DNA of 64,000 bases from Deltaproteobacteria bacterium (GTDB lineage Bacteria > Desulfobacterota > Desulfuromonadia > Geobacterales > Pseudopelobacteraceae). Location: contig JAJZRX010000003.1 of NCBI GenBank assembly GCA_021850095.1, forward strand, positions 62,001-126,000, in the 5' to 3' direction. Positions 25,351-36,626 of this stretch are shown here, piece by piece; position 1 is the stretch's first letter, and every line of letters begins with the position of its first letter. The position numbers and the translations under genes are program-made. Under the pieces are notes generated by a model that was not told the origin of the DNA, made no database searches, and saw nothing but the letters and a program-made list of their open reading frames with translations.

Positions 25351-26769
25351 ATGATGGGGTACAGTTATCTGACAGTCCCAGAGGGTGAGAAAATCACCAT
25401 GGGCGGCAACGGCAGACTGAACGTGCCGAACAACCCTGTTATTCCTTACATAGAAGGCGATGGAACCGGCAAAGATATCTGGAAAGCTTCAGTGCGTGTT
25501 TTTAATGCCGCCATTGAAAAGTGCTATGGCGGAACGCGGAAGATCTCCTGGATGGAGGTTTATGCCGGCGAAAAACCTTTCAACATGTTCCGTGACACCA
25601 TGGGCGACCAGGCATGGTTGCCTGATGAAACTGTCAAGGCCTTCAAGGAATTTCGGGTAGGTATCAAAGGCCCCCTGACTACTCCCATAGGTGGTGGAAT
25701 CCGCTCTTTGAATGTTGCTTTACGACACCTGCTTGACCTGTATGTCTGTCTTCGTCCGGTTCGCTGGTTCCAGGGTGTGCCATCGCCGGTTAAAAAGCCG
25801 GAAGATGTGGATATGGTTATCTTTCGTGAGAATTGCGAAGATATCTACGCCGGCATCGAATGGATGCAGGGTACTGACGAATGTAACCGTGTCATCAGCT
25901 TTCTGATCAAAGAACTGGGCGTCGACAAGATCCGTTTCCCCGAAACCTCTTCCATCGGTATCAAGCCGATTTCTAAAGAAGGTTCCGAACGCCTTGTGCG
26001 TGCAGCGATAGAGTATGCTCTCAGGCACAAACGCAAGTCAGTAACTCTTGTCCATAAGGGCAATATCATGAAATTCACCGAAGGCGCCTTCAAGGATTGG
26101 AGTTACGATCTGGCACGCAGTGAGTTTCGTGAGCAGGTGGTTTGCGAGCGTGAAAGCTGGATCATTGATAATAAAGATCGTAATAACGATCTCACTGTTG
26201 AGGCGAACGCCCGAAAGATAGATCCGGGTTTTGACATGATGACTCCCCAGCAGCAGGCGGATATTTGCGCTGAAGTTGAAGAAGCGCTCAAGCTGATGCC
26301 GACCCATGGACGCGGTCAATGGAAAAAACTTCTGCTGATCAGGGATACCATTGCCGATATTACGCTCCAGCAGGTTCTGACAAGAGCCAAGGAGTTCGAT
26401 GTTCTGGCCTGCATGAATCTGGAAGGGGATTTTCTCTCCGATGCTCTGGCAGCTCAGGTTGGCGGAATAGGTATTGCTCCCGGAGCGAATATAAACTATG
26501 TTAGCGGGCACGCCATCTTTGAGGCAACCCACGGCACGGCTCCCAAGTATGCCAATCTTGATAAAGTAAACCCCGGTTCTGTGATTTTGTCCGGTGTCAT
26601 GATGCTTGAATATATGGGCTGGCAGGAAGCGGCCGACATGATCGTCAGGTCGATAGACAGAACCATCGGGCAAAAGCGGGTAACCTATGATTTTGAGCGC
26701 ATGATGCAGGGCGCGATACTGCTTTCCTGCTCCGGATTTGCGGATGCCCTGATCGAGAACATGAAGTAA
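25351..26769 (+). CDS. icd: isocitrate dehydrogenase (NADP), homodimeric type with central insertion
   Basis: [12 protein letters not shown]-like [25 protein letters not shown]-like [44 protein letters not shown]. Confidence 0.93.
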   Translation: MMGYSYLTVPEGEKITMGGNGRLNVPNNPVIPYIEGDGTGKDIWKASVRVFNAAIEKCYGGTRKISWMEVYAGEKPFNMFRDTMGDQAWLPDETVKAFKEFRVGIKGPLTTPIGGGIRSLNVALRHLLDLYVCLRPVRWFQGVPSPVKKPEDVDMVIFRENCEDIYAGIEWMQGTDECNRVISFLIKELGVDKIRFPETSSIGIKPISKEGSERLVRAAIEYALRHKRKSVTLVHKGNIMKFTEGAFKDWSYDLARSEFREQVVCERESWIIDNKDRNNDLTVEANARKIDPGFDMMTPQQQADICAEVEEALKLMPTHGRGQWKKLLLIRDTIADITLQQVLTRAKEFDVLACMNLEGDFLSDALAAQVGGIGIAPGANINYVSGHAIFEATHGTAPKYANLDKVNPGSVILSGVMMLEYMGWQEAADMIVRSIDRTIGQKRVTYDFERMMQGAILLSCSGFADALIENMK

Positions 26770-26809
26770 ACTTTTTAAGACAGATTGCAGGCGCGACATT
26801 CTGTTGTAA

Positions 26810-27805
<996 letters not shown>

Positions 27806-27841
27806 ATTTATCGGTCATATATAAGACCAAGGTATAACGGC

Positions 27842-27873
27842 AAAAGAAGGGCGGAGCTCTCCGCCCTTCTTTT
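27842..27873. terminator. bidirectional intrinsic terminator
   Basis: AAAAGAAGGGCGGAG-ct-CTCCGCCCTTCTTTT. Confidence 0.75.
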
Positions 27874-27931
27874 GCCATGTTATGAGAGCAGATTTCACAC
27901 CTTTTATTACGGGAAAAAGGAGTTTTAACCG

Positions 27932-28129
27932 ATGGAGAAAAAATTGCCAAAAATTGAGATCATCGAGAAGTATTGCAAGGGGTGTCACATTTGTGTAGAG
28001 TTCTGCCCCACCAAAGTTCTTGAGATGCGCGGTTTTGTCGTTGGCGTCAAGAACCTGGAAGCCTGTATCAAGTGCATGCAGTGCGAACTGCGTTGCCCGG
28101 ATTTTGCAATCAAAGTCAGTGCCGAATAA
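27932..28129 (+). CDS. korD: 2-oxoglutarate:ferredoxin oxidoreductase ferredoxin (delta) subunit
   Basis: 4Fe-4S motifs CKGCHICVEFCP and CIKCMQCELRCP; start of kor operon. Confidence 0.9.
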   Translation: MEKKLPKIEIIEKYCKGCHICVEFCPTKVLEMRGFVVGVKNLEACIKCMQCELRCPDFAIKVSAE

Positions 28130-28151
28130 ATTCGACAGGAGGAAATAAAAA

Positions 28152-29285
28152 GTGGCTAAAAAAGTAGCGTTCATGCAGGGTAACGAAGCCGCAGCTCACG
28201 GTGCATTATATGCCGGCTGCACTTTTTTTGGCGGGTACCCGATCACACCATCGACCGAGGTTGCCGAGGTCATGTCTGTTGAACTGCCCAAGGTCGGCGG
28301 TAAATTTGTTCAGATGGAAGATGAAATCGGCGCCATGGCCGCCATTTTGGGCGCATCTCTGGCCGGCTCCAAGGTTCTTACGTCCACTTCAGGCCCAGGA
28401 CTGTCCCTGAAGCAGGAACTGATCGGCTATGGCTGCATCGCCGAGATCCCCTGTGTTGTATTCAACGTCATGCGCGGCGGTCCCTCCACCGGTATGCCGA
28501 CCGGCCCGTCCCAGTCTGACGTGATGTGCGCCAAGTGGGGAACCCACGGTGACCATCCGGCCATCTGCCTGACCCCGGCATCTGTTCAGGAAACCTATGA
28601 CGAAGTTATCCGGGCCTTTAACCTTTCCGAAAAATACCGCACGCCGGTAATGGTCATGCCGGATGAGATCGTTGCTCACATGCGTGAGCGGATTGTCTTC
28701 CCCGAGCCGGGTGAAGTTGAAGTTCTGGACCGTAAAACACCGACTGTTCCGCCCGAGCAGTACAAGCCGTACGACACCAGTTTTGGTGACGTGCCCCCTC
28801 TGGCAGCTTTCGGTTCCGGCTACAAGTTCCACGTTACTGGCCTTAACAAGATGCAGGACGGTTTCCCGACCACCAAGGCCGAGATCGTTCAGGCTGAGGA
28901 AGAGCGTCAGGTTCGCAAGGTAGAAGCAAATGTGGATGATATCGCCAGCTTTGAAGAGTATATGCTCGACGATGCTGACGTTGTCGTGGTTGCCTATGGC
29001 TCGACGTCCCGTTCGGCTCGTTATGCCGTTAACGTTGCCCGCGAGCAGGGTATCAAGGCCGGTATGTTCCGCATAAAAACCTTCTGGCCCTTCCCGGATA
29101 AGCAGATCAAGGCGCTGGCTTCCAGAGTCAAAGGTTTTGTAATTCCGGAAATGAACCTGGGTATGTGTTCCATCGAACTGGAACGCTGCGCACAGGGCAA
29201 GGTTCCGGTTCTCGGCATCTTCCGTGTTGATGGCGAGCCGATTAATCCTGACCAGATTGTTGAGAAGATCAAGGAGGTTAAATAA
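28152..29285 (+). CDS. korA: 2-oxoacid:ferredoxin oxidoreductase alpha subunit
   Basis: GNEAAAHGALYAGCTFFGGYPITPSTEV; TSTSGPGLSLKQELIGYG. Confidence 0.93.
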   Translation: MAKKVAFMQGNEAAAHGALYAGCTFFGGYPITPSTEVAEVMSVELPKVGGKFVQMEDEIGAMAAILGASLAGSKVLTSTSGPGLSLKQELIGYGCIAEIPCVVFNVMRGGPSTGMPTGPSQSDVMCAKWGTHGDHPAICLTPASVQETYDEVIRAFNLSEKYRTPVMVMPDEIVAHMRERIVFPEPGEVEVLDRKTPTVPPEQYKPYDTSFGDVPPLAAFGSGYKFHVTGLNKMQDGFPTTKAEIVQAEEERQVRKVEANVDDIASFEEYMLDDADVVVVAYGSTSRSARYAVNVAREQGIKAGMFRIKTFWPFPDKQIKALASRVKGFVIPEMNLGMCSIELERCAQGKVPVLGIFRVDGEPINPDQIVEKIKEVK

Positions 29286-29287
29286 CC

Positions 29288-30109
29288 ATGTCTTTTGATT
29301 ACGATAAGTATATCCGTCCAGGAAAACTGCCCCACATCTGGTGCCCGGGCTGCGGCCACGGCATCGTCATGAAAGGGCTGATCCGCGCTATGGACACCCT
29401 CAACCTGAAGAAAGAAAATACCGCTATCGTTTCCGGTATCGGTTGTGCTTCACGTCTGCCCGGTTACATCGACTGCTGCACCCTGCACACCGCCCATGGC
29501 CGTGCGGCTGCATTCGCCACCGGCGTCAAGCTGGCCAAACCGGAGATGAACGTTATTCTGTGCGGCGGCGATGGCGACGGCACCGCCATCGGCGGCAACC
29601 ACTTCATCCACGCCTGCCGTCGCAATATCGACATGACCTACATCATCATGAACAATTACATCTACGGCATGACCGGCGGCCAGTTCTCTCCCGCAACTCC
29701 CACCGGACACAAGGCTTCCACCACCCCCTACGGCAACCCGGATCCCTGCTTCGATATCGCCAAGCTGGCGATCGGCGCCGGTGCTACTTTTGTTGCTCGC
29801 GGCACCGCTTTCCATGCCAACCAGATCGACAAGCTGATCGTGGAAGCGATCCAGCACAAGGGCTTCTCGGTTGTTGAAATTCTGGATGACTGCCCGACCA
29901 CCTACGGTCGTCGCAACAAATACAAGTCGGTCATCGAGATGATGAACCGTCTGAAAGAAGTTGCCGTGCCGGTCAAGGCTGCTGAAAAGATGACCGCCGA
30001 GCAGCTGCAAGGCAAGGTTCTGACCGGTGTTCTCTACAAAGATGAGACAAAGCCCGAGTATACAGCCGAGTACGCCAAGGTTATCGAGCGTGCCAAGGCT
30101 TCCAAGTAA
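29288..30109 (+). CDS. korB: 2-oxoacid:ferredoxin oxidoreductase beta subunit
   Basis: WCPGCGHGIVMKGL; GDGDGTAIGGNHFIHACRRNIDMTYIIMNNYIYGMTGGQFSP. Confidence 0.93.
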   Translation: MSFDYDKYIRPGKLPHIWCPGCGHGIVMKGLIRAMDTLNLKKENTAIVSGIGCASRLPGYIDCCTLHTAHGRAAAFATGVKLAKPEMNVILCGGDGDGTAIGGNHFIHACRRNIDMTYIIMNNYIYGMTGGQFSPATPTGHKASTTPYGNPDPCFDIAKLAIGAGATFVARGTAFHANQIDKLIVEAIQHKGFSVVEILDDCPTTYGRRNKYKSVIEMMNRLKEVAVPVKAAEKMTAEQLQGKVLTGVLYKDETKPEYTAEYAKVIERAKASK

Positions 30110-30137
30110 CAATTACAGGAAAAGGAGCGATATATTC

Positions 30138-30683
30138 ATGTCAAGATATGAATTCAGGTTTTCCGGTGCTGGCGGACAGGGTCTGATCACTGCCGGGATC
30201 ATTATGGCCAAGGCCGCTTCGATTTACGAAGGGAAACAGGCCGTTCAGTCACAGAGTTACGGTCCTGAAGCCCGCGGTGGCGCTTCAAAGTCGGAAGTCA
30301 TCATCTCCGATGGCCCGATCGACTATCCGAAAGTTACCCAGTGTGATGCGCTGCTGGCCATGACTCAGGAAGCAGCAAACAAGTATTCGCATGATCTGAA
30401 AGAAGGCGGCGTACTGTTGATTGATTCCGACCTGGTTAAAACCATTCCGGCCGGCAATTTCAAAACAGTAGCCTTTCCGATTATCAATACCGCCAAAAAT
30501 GATGTCGGCCGCGAAATCGTTGCCAACATCGTTGCGCTTGGCGCAATGGTTGCCCTGACTGGCCAGGTCAGCAGGGAAAATGCAGAAAAAGCAGTTCTTT
30601 CCAGCGTTCCTGAAGCTTTCCTTGAGCTCAATAAGAAAGCTTTCAGCATGGGCTTTGAAAAGGCTCTGGCTGCCAGCGCCTGA
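30138..30683 (+). CDS. korC: 2-oxoacid:ferredoxin oxidoreductase gamma subunit
   Basis: SRYEFRFSGAGGQGLITAGIIMAKAASIYEGKQAVQSQSYGPEARGGASKSEV. Confidence 0.92.
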   Translation: MSRYEFRFSGAGGQGLITAGIIMAKAASIYEGKQAVQSQSYGPEARGGASKSEVIISDGPIDYPKVTQCDALLAMTQEAANKYSHDLKEGGVLLIDSDLVKTIPAGNFKTVAFPIINTAKNDVGREIVANIVALGAMVALTGQVSRENAEKAVLSSVPEAFLELNKKAFSMGFEKALAASA

Positions 30684-30702
30684 TTTAAGCTGATATGTAA
30701 TA

Positions 30703-30736
30703 AAAAGGCCCGGTGCATTCGCAGCGGGCCTTTTTA
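30703..30736 (+). terminator. intrinsic terminator after korC
   Basis: AAAAAGGCCCG...CGGGCCTTTTT. Confidence 0.7.
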
Positions 30737-30762
30737 TTTACAGACTGGTTGCCGTTTTGAGG

Positions 30763-31755
30763 TTATTTCTGTTCTGCGGTGCCGCTTAAAATCCCGGCGC
30801 CATTCGGCAGCACGAGCGGCAGCCTGCTGATAGCTTTTATGCCCGCCTGTGCCATCAGTTCGGAAAGCTCTGTTTGTGAATATGATTGCCCGGCCTCTGT
30901 GCCAAGCAACATATTGAGGGAAAACAGGGCCGGGAAGGGTGGGGCGGCGCGGCTGTCGTCAAGAATAAATTCCTGAATCAATACCAGCCCCCCCGGTGTC
31001 AGAGAGCTTACCGCCTTTTCCAGGATGACAGCTGCCTCTAGCGGACTTTCGCTGTGCAGCAGATGGGAGATCCAGACGACGTCATATCCGCTGCCGATGT
31101 CATCAGCAAGTATGTCGCCGCCTGAAAAGCTGATCCGTTCGGAAAGGTTGAAACGCCTGATGGTATCTTCGGCAAAGCGTTGCGATGACGGAAGATCATA
31201 GATCGTTGCCTGCAATTCCGGATTGTGCAGGCAGAAGTGAATGGCATAGGTTCCGGGGCCGCCACCCAGATCAAGCAGGCTGCGGCGGCCGGAAAGGTCT
31301 ATGGCCGGAACTACAAGCGGAGCGTTTAACATTGCCAGGTTGAACATGCCCAGCAGGAAACTCTGACGAGCGATTTCATCATCGGTCCGCGAACTGTTTG
31401 TCCTTACCGGCCCGCCGCTTTTTACGGCTTCGTCCAGTCTGGCCCAACCGGACATGAGATGGTGGTGGTGCAGAATGATATGTCCCAGATAGGAGTCAGA
31501 ATTTTTCGACAGCAGGGTTGCAGAATGTGGCTGCAGACTGTAAATGTTATCGCATTTGATTACAAGCCCCATGGCTGTAAGGGCGTCCAGCAGCATGGTC
31601 ATGCCGCGCTGGTCGCAACCGGTCAATCTGGAAATATTCGCCGCGCTGGCTGACCCCTGATCCATCCGGGTGAAAAGATCCAGTTTGACAGCGGCATGCA
31701 GGGCACACGTACTCCAATAACCACCGGAGAGCTGTAAAAGATCGGCCGGGTTCAT
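30763..31755 (-). CDS. class I SAM-dependent O-methyltransferase (Methyltransf_2-like)
   Basis: LLDLGGGPGTYAIHFCLHNPELQATIYDLP; ALHAAVKLDLFTRM dimerisation domain; internal ATG avoids overlap with the MCP gene. Confidence 0.85.
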   Translation of the reverse strand: MNPADLLQLSGGYWSTCALHAAVKLDLFTRMDQGSASAANISRLTGCDQRGMTMLLDALTAMGLVIKCDNIYSLQPHSATLLSKNSDSYLGHIILHHHHLMSGWARLDEAVKSGGPVRTNSSRTDDEIARQSFLLGMFNLAMLNAPLVVPAIDLSGRRSLLDLGGGPGTYAIHFCLHNPELQATIYDLPSSQRFAEDTIRRFNLSERISFSGGDILADDIGSGYDVVWISHLLHSESPLEAAVILEKAVSSLTPGGLVLIQEFILDDSRAAPPFPALFSLNMLLGTEAGQSYSQTELSELMAQAGIKAISRLPLVLPNGAGILSGTAEQK

Positions 31756-31792
31756 TATCTGTCTCCTTATCACCTTCGAAGTGGAGTACGCG

Positions 31793-33469
31793 TCAGACCT
31801 TGAATCGCTCCATTTCTTCTTGCAGAACATTAATCTGGCCGGCAAGTTTCACTAAAACCTCATCCATGACCAAGGTCGATTTTATATGAATGTCCGTAGA
31901 TTCCTCAAAGTCCTTGAGTGATTCTCCAATCCGGTCGGCGCTGGTGGATTGCAGTATTGATGCTTCGCAGATGTCTTTTACCATGGCATTGATCTGCTCG
32001 CTGGCGTTAAAAACCTGGGAGGCGGAATTCTGATGGCTGCTGATGGAATGCATAACTCCTTCGGTTATGTTTCTCATTCGTTCAACGGCAGAGGTTATCA
32101 ACTCACTGCCGTGGCTCTGTTCCTTGGTTGAGCGGGCAATCTGCTCCACCATCTCTGCGACCCGATCCATGGCCTGCTGCATGGCGTTGCTGGCTTCCGC
32201 CTGGCTGACGGCCGTTGTGCTGATGTCGATCATGTGGCTGCTGGCTGTCTGAATGCCGTCAACGATCTTCCGCAGTGCTTCGCCCGATTTTTGAGAGAGT
32301 TCGCTACCTTCGGAGATCCGTTTTTCGGAAAGAGAAATTGCCTTTACCGCTCGTTCGGTTTCCTGTTTGACTCCCAATATAATCTCGGAAATTTCGCGGG
32401 TATGATTACCGGTCCGTTTTGCCAGATCCTTGATTTCGACCGCCACCACTGAAAAACTTTTCCCCCGTTTACCCGCCTGCGCCGCGATGATTGACGCATT
32501 GAGCGCCAGCAGATTGGTCTGTTCGGCAACTTCATCAATCACGGAAAGAATCTTGCCGATATTGGCGACCCGTTTGGACAGATTGTCGATCGCATCGAAG
32601 GTGATGTTTGACGAAGCCTTGATTTCATTGATGCCGGCAATGGTTGCATCGACAGATTTCCAACCGTCTTCGGCGTCTTTTTTAACCGTTTCTGCAATCA
32701 GTGACGTATCAATAGCCTGGGAACCGATTTTTTTAATGGCGTTATCCATCTTTACAACCAGTGAAGCGGTGATCGCCGTATCTGTCTTGAGTATGGCGGC
32801 GTTATCTTCGATCTGGCGTATGGCCGATGCCATTTCAATGATTGATGAACTGACATCTTCAACCGAATGAACCAGCGACTCCAGGTGTTGAGTGGTGGAA
32901 GAAAGGCTCTGGGACATTTCCGTCATCGAGGCCGAGTTGCTTGAAGAGAGACTGGAGAGCGTCACAACTGAAGAAGACACATCGGTTATGGAACGGTTTA
33001 TCTCGCGGATTGCCGTGGAAGTTCTCTTGAGACTGTCGGATTGAAGCGCTGCCGATGAAACCCCTTTTTCGGAAAGTTGGGCAATGGTCGCAGAAATGTT
33101 TCTGAGCTCGAACAGCGAAGAATGAACCTTGGATATTGCGCCTGAAAGGCGCTCCATCATCGAATTGAAATTATCCGCCAGCAGAGAAATCTCAGTTTCG
33201 CCATCAAGAATCACCCGTTCGGTCAGCGCCCCTTCGGCGGCATTGTTCATGGCTTTCGCGATATGCTTGATGCGGACAACCAGTTTCCTGGAGACCAGTA
33301 TCCAGATAACGGCAGTCAGGGCGATCATATTGACTATAAACAAGGCGGAAAAGACACCGCGATTGGGAACGGCCTGAACAAACGAAAGAATGAGACCGAT
33401 CAGTGAAAGAGCGATTCCCAGAGAAAGTAGAATGCGGATAAGGTTGGTGCCGGTACGCAGTTTTTTCAC
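31793..33469 (-). CDS. methyl-accepting chemotaxis protein
   Basis: TM helices, HAMP-like segment, signalling hairpin EVAEQTNLLALNASIIAAQAGKRGKSFSVVAVEIKDLAKRTG. Confidence 0.92.
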   Translation of the reverse strand: MKKLRTGTNLIRILLSLGIALSLIGLILSFVQAVPNRGVFSALFIVNMIALTAVIWILVSRKLVVRIKHIAKAMNNAAEGALTERVILDGETEISLLADNFNSMMERLSGAISKVHSSLFELRNISATIAQLSEKGVSSAALQSDSLKRTSTAIREINRSITDVSSSVVTLSSLSSSNSASMTEMSQSLSSTTQHLESLVHSVEDVSSSIIEMASAIRQIEDNAAILKTDTAITASLVVKMDNAIKKIGSQAIDTSLIAETVKKDAEDGWKSVDATIAGINEIKASSNITFDAIDNLSKRVANIGKILSVIDEVAEQTNLLALNASIIAAQAGKRGKSFSVVAVEIKDLAKRTGNHTREISEIILGVKQETERAVKAISLSEKRISEGSELSQKSGEALRKIVDGIQTASSHMIDISTTAVSQAEASNAMQQAMDRVAEMVEQIARSTKEQSHGSELITSAVERMRNITEGVMHSISSHQNSASQVFNASEQINAMVKDICEASILQSTSADRIGESLKDFEESTDIHIKSTLVMDEVLVKLAGQINVLQEEMERFKV

Positions 33470-33702
33470 GCTACATTTCTCCCTTGTTGTCAGATCAAAG
33501 AGTTTCGCAAAAATGGGTCGATGACCATGTGCGGTTAGTAAAAAAATCTAGCCGATAATACTACAGATTACCGGGCAGTAAACAAGAAAAATGACGATTA
33601 AAAACGAGTCATCCTGGGAACCGTTCCGAAAGCTTTTATGGATTTTTTGGCATGCTTCAAAGCACATATGTTTACGAGGTAAATATGGATAGAGATGGCG
33701 AT

Positions 33703-34490
33703 AAGGATATCGTGACGCGCTGATACATCTATCCGCCGGAGATGACGGAATTACTGAAAAAAGCCGTCCGATTGTGGGAGCATTTGTGCTCTATCCCGGA
33801 TGGTTTGATGAAGAGACGGGCACAAACCCCTATGCTGCAGCTGTCGAGTCTGTCGGCATCGGAGGGTTCCCGCTTCTGCCGGGACGTGACAACCTTTGGC
33901 TGAAGTCATTTCTGAAAGAGAAGTTCGGTGATTTGTCCTGCTTAGAGTCAACAGAACGGGCACTGGATCCTGATGAGCACCTTCTGAGCGAATCGGTAAG
34001 GATAGCGCCGACAGGGTTGTCATTAAGCCGATATGACGACCTGACCCTTGTAGATTCACTGGGGAATGTTTCAAAAAGAGATAAGTCGTATGTTGACGGC
34101 TTTTTAAGTGGCACAGCAGGTTGGTACCATATTCCGGCCAGTACCACTGACAAGAGAATTTCAAGAACAGTCATGCGCGAACTCAGCTGCTGTGCCGTAG
34201 CTGTCCATCCAACCGGAGCAGGAGAAAGGCTGATTGAATACCTCTACGACGTTGAATCAGTGAAACTGTTAAAGCGATGTGAATTGACAGTTGATCAGGC
34301 TGGCAGCGTTGATTCAGGGAACCAGAGCGAATACTGGTTGTTGAAGCTGGGAACCTCACGAAGTCTGCCTGCTCCTATTAAAGCCGGTGGTGTCCGTAAA
34401 TTCCGATACCGGTTTACATCTGCAGCTAAACTTATTTCCGCCCGGAATTGGGAAGAAATTCCCGAACTGTATCAGTGTGTCGCTGGCTAA
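33703..34490 (+). pseudogene. C-terminal fragment of DUF2357/DUF524-like PD-(D/E)XK nuclease family protein (McrB-partner type)
   Basis: in-frame after stop at 33702: GYRDALIHLSAGDDGITEKSRPIVGAFVLYPGWF...GIGGFPLLPG...YWLLKLGTSRSLPAPIKAGGVRKFRYRF; N-terminal regions absent. Confidence 0.55.
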
Positions 34491-35049
34491 AATCCTGTAA
34501 AACTTCTTCACGTTATCATTATCAGAAGAACCTGTCCCGACAGGGGAAGTCGCCTGCCATCACGCTTTTACCGTCTGCCGGTGGCAAACAGCTACATAGG
34601 GATTGCTTGCGGGCACAAAAAACACGCAGGCACAATACACTCCACGTGCTCAATATGATTGATTATTTCTGTGCCACCAAAATGTAACCGTAGTGCCAGC
34701 ACTTTTTCAATGGGTACAATCACACTCTCGTTTCAATTCAAAAATATAAAAACAAATCATTGCGATATGAAATCGTGCCCTCTGTACCCGCTGTGCCATA
34801 TGAGAATGGAATCACTTCTTTCTATCAGTCTGTCAGACTTCTGGTCATAGCCTGATAGAAGTTCAACTTCCACTTTGCTCGTATATATCTCCGACAAAAA
34901 GCAAAATACCGAATTCTGAAAAGACGGGGGTGGGGTCAAAATAACTGATCGAAAAATTCTCAGGGAGAGGCCCGAATAAAGGAAACGGGACTCCCGGTCA
35001 AATATTGCAACCCCGGGGGACAGGTCGGACAAAACCAAAATATCCACAC

Positions 35050-35080
35050 AGGCTCAGCGTAACTGCTGGGCCTTTTTTTA
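35050..35080 (+). terminator. terminator-like hairpin (island leader)
   Basis: GGCTCAGC-gtaact-GCTGGGCC-TTTTTTT. Confidence 0.6.
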
Positions 35081-35163
35081 TTTTCTTTCGCCAACAACGG
35101 CTACCAGATGCAGGACCAATCGCAGAAGTCCAGCCACTAACGGTAAGCCAGGCGGAGGAAATC

Positions 35164-35412
35164 ATGTGGCGCAACATCAAAAACGTAGTATCGGCAGTAT
35201 CTGACCTCGTAGTCATCGGCTCCAAAGAAGTCGCATACCAGGTCAACAAAGCATCAACCGCAACAGAATCAGTCACTGGATCACTCAGCACCAAGGCCGC
35301 ATCAGTTCGTGCCCGTTACGAAGCTGATCTGGCTGACCGCAAAGCTGGCGTCAAGAAACCGGTCGTCGTCACCGAGTCCGACACACCAAGCAACGTCGTT
35401 TCCGTCAACTAA
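35164..35412 (+). CDS. hypothetical protein
   Basis: ATG with GGAGG upstream; MWRNIKNVVSAVSDLVVIGSKEVAYQVNK. Confidence 0.6.
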   Translation: MWRNIKNVVSAVSDLVVIGSKEVAYQVNKASTATESVTGSLSTKAASVRARYEADLADRKAGVKKPVVVTESDTPSNVVSVN

Positions 35413-35446
35413 TCCCAACCACCAACAACCGCAGTAACAAAGGCAC

Positions 35447-35483
35447 AAGGGGGAGCTTTCCAGTAATGGAGACTCCCCCTTTG
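35447..35483 (+). terminator. terminator-like hairpin preceding ardC-like gene
   Basis: AAGGGGGAG...CTCCCCCTTT. Confidence 0.55.
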
Positions 35484-35505
35484 CCATCCAACGGAGGAAT
35501 ACACT

Positions 35506-36372
35506 ATGGACGTCTATCAGATCGTCACCAACAGAATCATCGAACTACTTGAAGCGGGAACTATTCCCTGGAGAAAACCGTGGGCAACCAGCAATGCTCT
35601 GCCCAAGAATCTCATCAGCGGTAAAGAGTATCGCGGCATCAACGTCTTTCTGCTCGGCTGTCAACAGTACGGCTCGCCATATTGGCTAACGTACAAACAA
35701 GCCCAGGAGAAAGGCGGTTTCATCAAACAGGGGCAGAAATCCAGTATGGTCGTCTTCTGGAAACTGTTTGACAAACAGCTCCTGGAAGATACCGATGACA
35801 GCAAAGTATCCGGCAAAGCTGCCATGCTCCGCTACTACAACCTGTTCAACCTGGAGCAATGCGAAGGCATTGCAGCACCAGCAATCGATACACCCACCTA
35901 CAGCTTCACTCCCATCGAGAAAGCGGAACAGATCGTATCCGGCTATAAAGACCGCCCTGACATCAGTTATGGCGGTAACCGTGCCAGTTATTCACCCATG
36001 AATGACAGCATCAGAATGCCTCATGACTATCGCTTCGAGAAAAGTGAGGAATTCTATTCCGTCCTGTTTCACGAACTGGGACACAGCACCGGCCATCAAT
36101 CACGGCTTGCCCGTAAAGAAGTTATCGAACGCTATGAGTTCGGTTCGGAGGAATACGGTTCAGAGGAGCTTGTCGCCGAATTAACTGCCTCCATGCTCAC
36201 CGGCGTAGCCGGTATCAGCAACAACACCATAGAACTTGCAGCATCGTACATTAATGGCTGGCTCTCTCTGATCAAGAAAGACCGTAAGCTGATTGTCACC
36301 GCCGCAGTGCAAGCACAAAAAGCGGCTGACTACATCCTGGGCAAAACTCCCACTGAGGAGGCATCTGCATGA
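35506..36372 (+). CDS. ArdC-like antirestriction/ssDNA-binding protein with zincin-like domain
   Basis: IIELLEAGTIPWRKPW, YRGINVFLL, HELGHSTGHQSRLARK (HExxH). Confidence 0.9.
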   Translation: MDVYQIVTNRIIELLEAGTIPWRKPWATSNALPKNLISGKEYRGINVFLLGCQQYGSPYWLTYKQAQEKGGFIKQGQKSSMVVFWKLFDKQLLEDTDDSKVSGKAAMLRYYNLFNLEQCEGIAAPAIDTPTYSFTPIEKAEQIVSGYKDRPDISYGGNRASYSPMNDSIRMPHDYRFEKSEEFYSVLFHELGHSTGHQSRLARKEVIERYEFGSEEYGSEELVAELTASMLTGVAGISNNTIELAASYINGWLSLIKKDRKLIVTAAVQAQKAADYILGKTPTEEASA

Positions 36373-36503
36373 TCCTGGGAGGAAATCTGTATTGTCATCA
36401 GTGCGGTAAGGAACTGCCTGTACCTGAAGAGCACGAGCCATATCCATGGGTTATGGTCGAGTGCGATATTTACTGTCCGGACTGTATGAATGAAACTGGT
36501 TGA
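36369..36503 (+). CDS. small protein with two CxxC pairs (zinc-ribbon-like)
   Basis: not in ORF track; ATGA overlap with upstream gene; MILGGNLYCHQCGKELPVPEEHEPYPWVMVECDIYCPDCMNETG. Confidence 0.65.
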   Translation: MILGGNLYCHQCGKELPVPEEHEPYPWVMVECDIYCPDCMNETG

Positions 36504-36556
36504 GTAGTAGGGAGTTGCAGCCTTTGTCTGAAGGAGCACACGAATGTTCACACAGC

Positions 36557-36588
36557 AAGGGGCAACGGCTTATGGCCAATGCCCCTTT
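36557..36588 (+). terminator. terminator-like hairpin
   Basis: AAGGGGC...GCCCCTTTT. Confidence 0.55.
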
Positions 36589-36626
36589 TGCGTATCCAAA
36601 ATTATCCAGTGAAAAGGAGATTTACC

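Noticed and set aside
33480-33700. Second att copy of the tRNA-Gly 3' end at the left island edge
   Set aside because: No match to GGAGCGGGAAACGGGATTCGAA was found there by eye, so the left boundary remains undefined
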